Source: Kitasatospora cinereorecta (lineage in GTDB: Bacteria; Actinomycetota; Actinomycetes; Streptomycetales; Streptomycetaceae). From it: 64,000 nucleotides of DNA. The first letter of the stretch is position 1, and each line of letters starts with the position of its first letter. A model generated the notes under the pieces. It saw nothing but the letters and a program-made list of their open reading frames with translations, had not been told where the DNA came from and did not search any database. The stretch is taken from assembly GCF_024172095.1 (NCBI RefSeq), contig NZ_JAMZDX010000005.1, positions 124,001 through 188,000 on the forward strand, given 5' to 3'. The position numbers and the translations under genes are program-made. This document shows positions 50,673 to 61,016 of this stretch, in pieces.

Positions 50673-51461
50673 TCAGGGCGTGGGCAGCCAGCTGACGTGC
50701 CCGGCCAGCAGCGCGTACCCGACGAACGCCACCGTGTCGATCAGCCCGTGCGCCGCGACCAGCGGCATCACCCGCCCCCAGCGGCGGTAGAGCAGGCAGA
50801 ACACCACGCCCATCACCATGTTGCCGACCAGCCCGCCGACCCCCTGGTAGAGGTGGTACGAGCCGCGCAGCACCGAGCTGGCGGCGATCGCCGCCGGCCA
50901 GCCCCAGCCGAGCTGGCGCACCCGGCGCAGCAGGTAGCCGAGGACGACGACCTCCTCCAGCACCGCGTTCTGCCAGGCGGAGAGGATCAGGACCGGGATC
51001 CGCCACCAGACGTCCGGCAGCCCGGAGGGCGCCACGGTCAGGTTGGCTCCGCCGGCCTGCGCCGCCAGGTAGAGGACGAGGCCGGAGCCGCCGATCGCGG
51101 CCGCGACCAGGGCGCCGCGGCCGAGGTCGGAGAGCTTGCGGGTGAGGTCGAAGCCGAGCACCCGCAGCGACGTTCCCTCGCGCACCAGCAGGTAGCCGAC
51201 CAGCGCCACCGGCATCAGCCCGCGGGCGATGTAGTACAGCTGCCAGGCGAGGTCCAGCCAGGGCCGGCCGGGCGCGGCCGAGGCGTTGAGGCTGGCGACC
51301 TGCTTGCCGAGCGCGACCGGCGCGGTGAGCGAGCCGGCGAAGCTGATCAGCGCGGCGACGCCGCTGGCGCCGAGCGACAGCCCGAGCACGACGAGCAGTT
51401 CGACGCCGAGCAGCCGGCGGGACAGGGTCGGGGCGGAGGGCTCGGTCGAAGCGGTCGTCAC
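50673..51461 (-). CDS. CPBP family intramembrane metalloprotease
   Basis: This 262-residue protein has about six to seven transmembrane helices and the CPBP/ABI signatures. NAVLEEVVVLGYLLRR (about 176-191) carries the Glu-Glu pair, SVLRGSYHLYQG near 207 carries Arg and His, and AAHGLIDTVA near 237 carries the third-site His. The family cleaves or modifies membrane substrates, as in prenyl-CaaX proteases and bacteriocin immunity. The start is GTG with GGAGACCAG upstream. The gene is separated from the GCS2-type gene by 118 bp, so co-transcription is possible. Confidence 0.9.
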   Translation of the reverse strand: MTTASTEPSAPTLSRRLLGVELLVVLGLSLGASGVAALISFAGSLTAPVALGKQVASLNASAAPGRPWLDLAWQLYYIARGLMPVALVGYLLVREGTSLRVLGFDLTRKLSDLGRGALVAAAIGGSGLVLYLAAQAGGANLTVAPSGLPDVWWRIPVLILSAWQNAVLEEVVVLGYLLRRVRQLGWGWPAAIAASSVLRGSYHLYQGVGGLVGNMVMGVVFCLLYRRWGRVMPLVAAHGLIDTVAFVGYALLAGHVSWLPTP

Positions 51462-51579
51462 CTGGTCTCCAGCGCGCTGATCGGCCCGGCGACCGTCAGG
51501 GCCGCCGGGCCGATCATCCTTTCACAGCACGCCCCGGGCGGCGATCACCCCGCCCGCCGCACCGCCGCCCTGCCGGGAG

Positions 51580-53082
51580 TCACCCCACCGGCCAGGTGTG
51601 CACCGGCTCCCCGGTGCGCATGTACTCCGCGTACCGGCGGGTCATCGCGGCGATGGCCGCCTGCGGGTCCATGCCGAAGTTCTCCCGCAGCCGGTGCACG
51701 GTGGCGGCCTGCCAGGCGGCGCCGTTGGTGCGGCGCAGGCAGCGCTGCTCGATGATGCCGAGGTAGCGGTCGCGGTCGGCCGGCTCGACGCCCCATTCGT
51801 CCAGGCCCTGGTGCGCCATCGGCAGCAGCTCGTTCAGGACCAGGTCGGTGGCGGCGACCGGGCCGAGTCCGCCGCGCCCGGCCCGCCCGGAGCGCGGCCA
51901 CTGCAGGACCGCCTCGATCCCGTACCGGGCGCCGGCCTGGAAGTTCTCGTCGGCCCGCTCGAACGGCATCCTGGTCCAGATCGGCCGGGACTGCTCGGCG
52001 AGCACCCGGACCAGCCCGTAGTAGAAGGCGGCGTTGGCCAGGGTGTCGGCGACCGTCGGGCCGGCCGGCAGGCAGCGGTTCTCCACCCGCAGGTGGGCCA
52101 CGCCGTCGGCGACGTCGTACACCGGGCGGTTCCAGCGGTAGATGGTGCCGTTGTGCAGCCGCATCTCGCCCAGCTTGGGGACGCCGCCGGACGCCAGCAC
52201 CTTGGCCGGGTCCTCGTCGTCGCAGATCGGCAGCAGCGCCGGGAAGTACCGCAGGTTCTCCGCGAACAGGTCGTACGCGGAGTCCACCCAGCGCTCCCCG
52301 AACCAGGTGATGGGGCGCACCCCCTGCGCCTTGAGCTCCGCCGAACGGGTGTCACAGGCTTGCTGGAAGAGTACGGGGCGCGTCTCGCGCCACAGCTCGC
52401 GCCCGAACAGGAAGGGCGAGTTGGCACCCAGCGCCAGTTGCACGCCGGAGATCGCCTGGGCGGCGTTCCACACCGAGGCGAAGCGCTCCGGGGTGACCTG
52501 GAGGTGCAGCTGGAGCGAGGTGGCGGCGGCCTCGGCGACCATCGAGACCGACTCCACCGCCAGGTGCTCCACGCCCTGGATGTCGATCGCGATGTCCTCC
52601 CCGCGGGCGGCCATGATCTGGTCGCTGAGCAGGGTGTACCGGTCGTTGTGGCTCATCGCGTCCAGACCGGTGTGGTCCAGGTCGAGGGTCGGCAGGATGC
52701 CCACCATCACGATCCGCGCGCCGACCTCGGCGGCCTTGCGGTCGGCGTACTTCAGGCAGATGTCGATCTCCTCGCGCAGCTCCTCCAGCACATGGCCGCC
52801 GAGCCGCCGCGGGGCGACGTTGACCTCGATGTTGAACTGCCCCAGTTCGGTCTGGAAGTCGGCCGACGCGATCGACCCCAGGACCTGCGCGTTGCCGAGG
52901 ACCGGCATACCCTGCTCGTCCGCGAGGTTGAGCTCGATCTCCAGGCCCATCATCGCCTTGGGCCGGTCGAAGCGTTCCTCGCGCAGCATTCTCTCCAGCA
53001 CGTCCAGACAGAGCTGCAGCTTGCGGCGGTAGAGCTGCCGGTCGGACAGTTCCGCCCGGGTCGCCACGACCTTCTCGCCCAC
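51580..53082 (-). CDS. Glutamate-cysteine ligase-like (GCS2 superfamily) protein
   Basis: This 500-residue protein has the carboxylate-amine ligase fold. MGLEIELNLADEQGMP (about 45-60) is the ATP/metal-binding Glu strand. FNIEVNVAPRRLGGHVLEEL near 83 and LQLHLQVTP near 192 are further active-site strands. It would join an amino acid or acid to an amine using ATP. It is not EgtA-like or a classical GshA, so the substrate is unknown. I use GTG 53082, preceded by GGGAGGAG at 7 bases. Confidence 0.88.
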   Translation of the reverse strand: MGEKVVATRAELSDRQLYRRKLQLCLDVLERMLREERFDRPKAMMGLEIELNLADEQGMPVLGNAQVLGSIASADFQTELGQFNIEVNVAPRRLGGHVLEELREEIDICLKYADRKAAEVGARIVMVGILPTLDLDHTGLDAMSHNDRYTLLSDQIMAARGEDIAIDIQGVEHLAVESVSMVAEAAATSLQLHLQVTPERFASVWNAAQAISGVQLALGANSPFLFGRELWRETRPVLFQQACDTRSAELKAQGVRPITWFGERWVDSAYDLFAENLRYFPALLPICDDEDPAKVLASGGVPKLGEMRLHNGTIYRWNRPVYDVADGVAHLRVENRCLPAGPTVADTLANAAFYYGLVRVLAEQSRPIWTRMPFERADENFQAGARYGIEAVLQWPRSGRAGRGGLGPVAATDLVLNELLPMAHQGLDEWGVEPADRDRYLGIIEQRCLRRTNGAAWQAATVHRLRENFGMDPQAAIAAMTRRYAEYMRTGEPVHTWPVG

Positions 53083-53435
53083 GGGTGTGCTCCTCCCCCT
53101 CGGTCGACGGTGCCAGTCATCATGCCCATCCGGAAGATCGATAGCCCGCCCGTTCGAACGCAGTGGCGGCACAGGGTTTCTGACGGTCTTTCAGTTCCGT
53201 CCCAACTTGCGCCATGAAACCCAACGTGATAAGAAGGTCACCCTGCGCACCTGTTCGAGTAGAATTCGCACTGCGCCCCGGCCCGGCTCGAGCCGTCCGA
53301 AGACCTCGTCGACGACCCGCTCCGCGCCCGCCCAGCGATCATGCCCAACCGGACACGGCCCAGGTCCTCATCAACCCGACGCCATGCCGGTATGCCGCAC
53401 TCGCACGCCGATCTCGCACGGAGAGGCGACTCCAC
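53083..53435. other. Intergenic gap, 353 bp, with candidate promoters
   Basis: This relatively AT-richer gap separates divergent genes. On the plus strand TTGCGC (53207-53212), a 17-bp spacer and TAAGAA (53230-53235) make a plausible promoter. A TAGAAT box (53260-53265) lies downstream. The implied leader of 170-190 bases before the next ATG has no recognised riboswitch. I see no gene. Confidence 0.4.
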
Positions 53436-54053
53436 ATGACCCTGCACACGCTCCAGCCACCCCCCGGCGCACTGCGCGCAGTCCTCGCCGCGCTCGGCTC
53501 CGAGACGGCGCTGCGCCAGCCGGCCGCCGCCGTCCTGCGCCATAGCCCCGGCCCGCTGCTGCCCGCGCACCCGCTGGCGGTGTACGTGCTGGACGGCCCG
53601 GCCGACCGGCTGACGGCCGCCCGGCGCACCGGCTGGCGCTTCCTGGTGCGGCACACCACGGCCAAGTCCGCCGACGCGCCGCTGGCGGACGCGCTGGGGC
53701 CGGACGGGCCGGGCGAGGTCATGGCCGCCGCCGAGGTGGTGGAGAGCGTGGAGGGCCACGTCTTCTCGCATTTCACCGCCGGGCCGTACCTGGACTCCAC
53801 CGTCCGCGCGCTGCGCCAGGCCTGGCAGCTCTCGCAGGCCGCGTACGCCCGCCTCCAGCCCCGCCTGCTGTCGCTGCCCGGCCACTACGCCACCGCGCTG
53901 TGGCTGCACGGCGCCGCCCCGGGCGAGGACCTGCTGATCCCGCTCGCCCCGGCGCCGCTCGGCGTCACCGCCCACCAGGTCTACCCGGCGGCCGAGCTGC
54001 TCGCCCGCCTCGTGCCCGCGCCGGTCGCCGCGCCGACCGCGCTGATCGGCTGA
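53436..54053 (+). CDS. Hypothetical protein, unknown family
   Basis: I do not recognise this 205-residue protein. It is Ala/Leu/Pro-rich, without a signal peptide or clear membrane helix. Possible core features are YVLDGPADRLTAARRTGWRF near residue 50, AEVVESVEGHVFSHFTAGPY near 98, and HYATALWLHGAAPGEDLLIP near 150. The strong codon bias, a GAGAGG ribosome site and the strong terminator after it show that it is a real gene. A conserved actinobacterial family is likely. Confidence 0.7.
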   Translation: MTLHTLQPPPGALRAVLAALGSETALRQPAAAVLRHSPGPLLPAHPLAVYVLDGPADRLTAARRTGWRFLVRHTTAKSADAPLADALGPDGPGEVMAAAEVVESVEGHVFSHFTAGPYLDSTVRALRQAWQLSQAAYARLQPRLLSLPGHYATALWLHGAAPGEDLLIPLAPAPLGVTAHQVYPAAELLARLVPAPVAAPTALIG

Positions 54054-54087
54054 GCCGGCCGGCATCACGTCGGACGACATCACCCTG

Positions 54088-54135
54088 ACGGGCCATCGCC
54101 CACTGATCCATCCGGGTCAGTGGGCGATGGCCCGT
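54088..54135 (+). terminator. Strong hairpin terminator after the hypothetical gene
   Basis: A perfect 19-bp stem (54088-54106 with 54117-54135) closes a 10-base loop, 35 bp after the stop codon, followed by TTGG. Confidence 0.9.
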
Positions 54136-54328
54136 TGGTGCGTCATTCCCGCGGTGCGCCATCCGGCCGGGTGATCTCTGGTCTCGATCTGTGGCGTGTG
54201 TCACCAAATGGCTGCGCGGAGGCAACGGGACGCCGACACTGGGAACCAGCGGCGAGGGACGGTCAGTCCTACCCACCGTGGAGCCGGTTCACACCCGAAC
54301 CGGTCGGCGAACCTAGCGAGGTACGACG

Positions 54329-54520
54329 ATGTGCCAGCACCGACCCGAGTGCCCTTCGGCGGAATCCCCCGACCGTGAGGCGGCCGCCGTGGCCGCCTCC
54401 CACCCCGACCAGGGGTGGAGCCTCCTCTGCAACGGCGTCCTGATCTTCGAGGACACCGGCGAGCTCCTGCCCGACGGCCGCGTCGTGGCCCCCCGCCGGC
54501 CCGTCACCGTCGCCGCCTGA
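54329..54520 (+). CDS. DUF5999 family small protein
   Basis: This 63-residue protein matches the Streptomyces DUF5999 family. It has MCQHRPECPSAESPDREAAA at the start, HPDQGWSLLCNGVLIFEDTG in the centre, and ELLPDGRVVAPRRP at the end. Cys/His near the N-terminus (C-x-H...C) might bind a metal. Function is unknown, although the gene is widely conserved. It starts at ATG 54329 with CGAGG upstream. A strong bidirectional terminator follows. Confidence 0.92.
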   Translation: MCQHRPECPSAESPDREAAAVAASHPDQGWSLLCNGVLIFEDTGELLPDGRVVAPRRPVTVAA

Positions 54521-54534
54521 CTCAAGAAACAGAA

Positions 54535-54605
54535 GGGGCGCGGGAGCTGCGCGCCCGACCAGGCACCTCCTGGGTGCCCGGCCGGTCGCGCAGCTCCCGC
54601 GCCCC
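54535..54605. terminator. Bidirectional terminator between DUF5999 gene and gcvP
   Basis: A perfect 19-bp outer stem (54535-54553 with 54587-54605) encloses a second small hairpin (GGCACC with GGGTGCC). It lies 14 bp after one stop and 12 bp after the other, so it serves both convergent genes. Confidence 0.93.
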
Positions 54606-54617
54606 TGTCATTCCGGG

Positions 54618-57488
<2,871 letters not shown>

Positions 57489-57588
57489 GGGGGTCGAGGC
57501 CTCCTGGTCACGGACCGGCGGGGGAACGCACGCCGGCCGGCCGCCGCGAGGGAGCCGGAATACCGTACGAACCCGTCAGGCCTCCCCC

Positions 57589-57824
57589 TCTGTCATCGGT
57601 ACCTGAGAGCTTCGCCGTGCCGGCGCCCGGAGGCGTCCCGTCGACTTGCACCGTCGGTGAGGGTGGTGTCCGCCGGCTCCTGTTGCCGACAGCCCTGCCC
57701 TGCTTTCCAGAGTGACCTGATCTCGCTCGGTACGGATGCCTGAGAGATTCCGGGGAGGAGTTGCTCCTTCGGCGCCCCACAGCCCGAAAGCCTCGGGGCG
57801 GGGACTCTCCCGAGCGGGCTCGGC
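57589..57824 (-). promoter_or_regulatory. Tandem glycine riboswitch upstream of gcvP
   Basis: On the minus strand two aptamers are visible. The first (about 57824-57734) has CGGGAGAGTCCCC, GCGCCGAAGGAGCAACTCC and CTCTCAGGCATCCG. The second (about 57733-57589) has TCTGGAAAGCAGGGC, CTCACCGACGGTGCAAG and GCTCTCAGGTACCG. CGCCGAAGGAGCAA and CTCTCAGG are the core glycine aptamer elements. The tandem form with cooperative binding is usual for gcv genes. Confidence 0.93.
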
Positions 57825-58012
57825 GGTCGCCGCCCAGGGTACCAGCGGATACGCCCCCGACCACGGGTGCCAGGGGTGTGATCTGCCCCGGACGGCCGCG
57901 CTCGGCTCGCCACTGTCCGATACATGCCGTTTCGTGTGAAGAGGTGGGCGGTCAGCTCCTCCGTCCACCCCCTCTGACGGCCCCTCAAGGAGCAGCAGGA
58001 CTGGAGGACAGC
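57825..58012. other. Divergent promoter gap between riboswitch and PRC-barrel gene
   Basis: This 188-bp stretch should hold the gcvP promoter and the promoter of the PRC-barrel gene. I see no clear TTGACA/TANNNT pair and no gene. Confidence 0.4.
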
Positions 58013-59221
58013 GTGCAGACCGATATCGATCCGCGCGACCTGATCGGGCACAAGGCGGTCGACCGGAACGGTGACAAGATCGGCACGGTCGACGAGGTGT
58101 ATCTGGACGACGCCACCGGAGAGCCGGAGTGGGCCGCGGTGCGTACCGGCATCTTCGGCCGGGACGCCTTCGTCCCGCTGACCACCAGCGAGTTCTCGGG
58201 GGACGAGCTGCGCGTCCCGTACGACAAGTCGCTGATCAAGGAGTCCCCCGATTTTGGGGTCGGCCAGCACCTCTCCCCCGCGCAGGAGCTGCAGCTCTAC
58301 CGCTACTACGGCCTGGACGCGAGCGGCGGACAGCCTCCGCCGAGCGCGACCAATGGCTCGGTGCCGGCCGACCGGGCCGACCACGACTTCGGGACGGTGG
58401 CCGCCGCGGCGGCCACCGCCCACCCGCATCCGACCGCGGCCCACCAGGCTCCGGACACCGCGAGGGCCGACGGCAAGCCCGCCGGCCACCAGCCCGCCCC
58501 CCACCACCCCTCTCCGGAGAGCAACGTCCGAATGAGCGCCCCCACCATGCAGCGGCCCACCGCCGTCCAGATGCCGGCCGTCGACCCGACCGCCCCGTCC
58601 ACCCCGTCCGTCGCCGCCGCCGCACCCACCCCCGAGCCCACCCCGGTCCCCGAGGCGCCCAGCGGGCCGGTGGAGATCACCTGCCGCGAGGAGCGGCTGG
58701 ACATCACCACCGAGTGGCACGTGCTCGGCACGGCCAAGCTCCGCAAGTACGTGACCACCGAGCCGGTCGAGCGCCGGGTGCCGGTGGTCCGCGAGCGGGT
58801 GCGGGTCGAGCGGGTGCCGGTCACCGAGCAGGAGCGGGCGGCGCTCAGCGAGCTGGAGATCGCCGAGGCGACGGAGGAGGTGACCCTGCGCGAGGAGCGG
58901 CCGGTGGTGCACAAGTACCTGGCGCCGATCGAACGGGTGCGCCTGGTGGTGGAGCGGTACACCGAGGAGGAGGTGGTCCGCGAGGAGCTGCGCCGCGAGC
59001 AGGTGGAGGTGCAGGACGGCACCGTGGAGGCCTCCCAGGACCACGCCGGTCCGCACGAGGGCGAGGGCCGCGCCGCGGCGCCGCACCCGACGGCCGGGCA
59101 CCAGCCGCCGGCGCACCCGCAGGCGCCGTCCGGGCCGAACGGCGGGCACATGCAGACCCTCCACCCGGCGGACCTGGCGACCGCCGCGTACCTGCGCCCG
59201 GAGCCGCTGCGCCCCTCCTGA
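58013..59221 (+). CDS. PRC-barrel and DUF2382 (YsnF-like) stress protein
   Basis: This 402-residue protein has an N-terminal PRC-barrel (DLIGHKAVDRNGDKIGTVDE, about 9-28, to about 100). A low-complexity Pro/Ala/His linker runs from about 105 to 215. The C-terminal DUF2382/YsnF domain (about 220-345) is made of repeated charged strands such as CREERLDI, VVRERVRVERVPVTE and VVEERP-like blocks. Bacillus YsnF is a general-stress protein; the biochemical role is not established. CTGGAGG precedes the GTG start. The gene is monocistronic, divergent from gcvP. Confidence 0.9.
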   Translation: MQTDIDPRDLIGHKAVDRNGDKIGTVDEVYLDDATGEPEWAAVRTGIFGRDAFVPLTTSEFSGDELRVPYDKSLIKESPDFGVGQHLSPAQELQLYRYYGLDASGGQPPPSATNGSVPADRADHDFGTVAAAAATAHPHPTAAHQAPDTARADGKPAGHQPAPHHPSPESNVRMSAPTMQRPTAVQMPAVDPTAPSTPSVAAAAPTPEPTPVPEAPSGPVEITCREERLDITTEWHVLGTAKLRKYVTTEPVERRVPVVRERVRVERVPVTEQERAALSELEIAEATEEVTLREERPVVHKYLAPIERVRLVVERYTEEEVVREELRREQVEVQDGTVEASQDHAGPHEGEGRAAAPHPTAGHQPPAHPQAPSGPNGGHMQTLHPADLATAAYLRPEPLRPS

Positions 59222-59304
59222 ACTGCACGGCAGGACACCGGCCCCGGTCCGCCCTCCCGGCGGGCCGGGGCTACGCCCTGCCGAAGCTTCACTCGCGGCG
59301 ATAT

Positions 59305-59343
59305 TTGACAGACTGAAGTATCTACGGGCATGGTTCTTTCAGT
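59305..59343 (+). promoter_or_regulatory. Candidate promoter/operator of the MFS gene
   Basis: A perfect TTGACA (59305-59310) is followed by the inverted repeat ACTGAA (59312-59317) and TTCAGT (59338-59343). No convincing -10 box at standard spacing is visible. Repeats in this position often bind MarR or TetR repressors, but no regulator gene is adjacent. Confidence 0.35.
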
Positions 59344-59381
59344 TGATTCACTATCGCCTGTCTGAAGAATGAGGACGTACC

Positions 59382-60854
59382 GTGAGTGAGGCCTCCCAGC
59401 CCATCGCCACGGCCGACAAGCCGACCAGCGCCCGGGTGCTGCCCGCCCTGATCGTGGCCATGCTGGCCTTCACCGTGGTGCAGACGGCGGTCGTGCCGAT
59501 CCTGCCGTCGCTGGCCAAGGAACTGGACGTCAACGGCTCCAGCATCACCTGGCTGATGACCGCCAACCTGCTGTCCGCCGCCGTGCTGACCCCGCTGCTC
59601 GGCCGCTTCGGCGACCTGCGCGGCCGCAAGCCCATGCTGCTGGTCTCGCTGGCCGGCCTGGTCGCCGGATCCGCGCTCGCGGTCTCCACCCACTCCTTCA
59701 CCTGGCTGATCGTCGCCCGCGTCCTCCAGGGCGCCGGCGGTGGCGTCCTGCCGCTGGCCATCAGCATCGTCCGCGACGAGCTGCCCCGCGAGAAGGTCAC
59801 CGGCGGCGTCGCCGCGATCAGCGCCTCGATGGGCGTCGGCAGCGGCCTCGGCCTGGTCGCCACCGGCCTGCTGCTGGAGCACTGGAACTACAAGTCCATC
59901 TTCTGGATGGGCCTGGCCTTCGGCCTGATCGCGGTCGCCCTGGTCGCCCTGCGCGTCCCGAAGGACCCGGTGGTCGACAAGGCCGGCGGCGCCGACCCGC
60001 TCGGCGCGCTCACCCTGGCCGGCTGGCTCTCCGCCCTGCTGATCGCCGTCAGCCAGGGCAACCACTGGGGCTGGACCTCCACCAAGACCCTTGGCCTGTT
60101 CGCCGTCGCCGCCGTGGTCGCCCTGATCTGGATCGCCATCGAGGTCAAGGTCGCCCACCCGCTGGTCGACATGAAGATGCTCTCCCGCCCCGCGGTCGCC
60201 TTCACCAACATCTCCGGCCTGCTGATCGGCTTCGGGATGTACGGCTCCTTCCTGCTCATCAGCAACTTCGCCCAGACCCCGGAGAAGCTGACCCACTACG
60301 GCTTCACCGCCACCGTGCTGCACGCCGGCATCATGCTGCTGCCCTCCGCCGTCGGCTCGATGGTCGCCGCCCCGGTCGGCGCGCTGCTGATCGCCCGCCG
60401 CGGCCCGCGCCTGCCGCTGGTCCTCGGCGGCCTGCTCGGCTCCGCCGCGATGGCCTACCTGGCCCTGCGCCACGGCCACGAGATGGACATCTACCTCTCC
60501 TCGGCGATCTTCGGCCTCGGCGTCGGCCTCGCCTACGCCGCGATGCCGGCCTACATCAACGGCGCCGTCCCGGCCGAGCAGAGCGGCATCGCCAACGGCA
60601 TGAACGCCGTGCTGCGCACCGTCGGTGGCGCGATCGGCACCGCCGTGATGGGCGCGATCCTCACCGGCGACACCATGAAGCTGCCGATCCCGGTCCAGCT
60701 GCCCACCCTGGACGCGTACAAGCACTCGTTCTGGGTCGCCGCGGTGATGTGCCTGGTCGCCGCCGTGGTTCCGTTCGCCATCCGGCGGATCAAGCCGGCC
60801 ACCGCCGCCGCCACCGAGCAGGCCGCCCCGGAGCTCGCCAAGACCGACGCCTGA
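59382..60854 (+). CDS. MFS efflux transporter, DHA2-like
   Basis: This 490-residue membrane protein has about 14 transmembrane helices. TVVQTAVVPILPSLAKELDV is near residues 26-45, WLMTANLLSAAVLTPLLGR is in TM2, and GDLRGRKPMLLVSL (motif A) near 79. RVLQGAGGGVLPLAISIVRD lies near 111. It belongs to the proton-coupled drug exporters. The GTG start has GAGGACG upstream. Two hairpins follow the gene. It is flanked by a stress gene and, convergently, dinB. Confidence 0.92.
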   Translation: MSEASQPIATADKPTSARVLPALIVAMLAFTVVQTAVVPILPSLAKELDVNGSSITWLMTANLLSAAVLTPLLGRFGDLRGRKPMLLVSLAGLVAGSALAVSTHSFTWLIVARVLQGAGGGVLPLAISIVRDELPREKVTGGVAAISASMGVGSGLGLVATGLLLEHWNYKSIFWMGLAFGLIAVALVALRVPKDPVVDKAGGADPLGALTLAGWLSALLIAVSQGNHWGWTSTKTLGLFAVAAVVALIWIAIEVKVAHPLVDMKMLSRPAVAFTNISGLLIGFGMYGSFLLISNFAQTPEKLTHYGFTATVLHAGIMLLPSAVGSMVAAPVGALLIARRGPRLPLVLGGLLGSAAMAYLALRHGHEMDIYLSSAIFGLGVGLAYAAMPAYINGAVPAEQSGIANGMNAVLRTVGGAIGTAVMGAILTGDTMKLPIPVQLPTLDAYKHSFWVAAVMCLVAAVVPFAIRRIKPATAAATEQAAPELAKTDA

Positions 60855-60863
60855 CGGCGTCCA

Positions 60864-60892
60864 CCCTCGCCGCCCGGGACAGGCGGCGAGGG
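60864..60892 (+). terminator. Hairpin downstream of the MFS gene
   Basis: CCCTCGCCGCC (60864-60874) pairs perfectly with GGCGGCGAGGG (60882-60892) around a 7-base loop, 9 bp after the stop codon. Confidence 0.8.
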
Positions 60893-60953
60893 GCCCGGGC
60901 CCGTACGGAGCAGAGGGCATCGAGACCGTACGACGAAGCGCCCGGCCGACAAC

Positions 60954-60986
60954 CGGCCCCGCACCCCTGGACAAGGTGCGGGGCCG
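60954..60986. terminator. Second hairpin, between MFS gene and dinB
   Basis: CGGCCCCGCACC (60954-60965) pairs with GGTGCGGGGCCG (60975-60986) around a 9-base loop. It lies 30 bp beyond the dinB stop and likely terminates dinB on the minus strand. Confidence 0.8.
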
Positions 60987-61016
60987 TTGCCATTCCCCCG
61001 CCCGCGCCGCCGCCCT

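Noticed and set aside
57736..59221. GTG at 57761-57939 region as start of a longer PRC-barrel protein
   Set aside because: Upstream codons overlap the riboswitch and have no ribosome site; GGAGG lies directly before GTG 58013.
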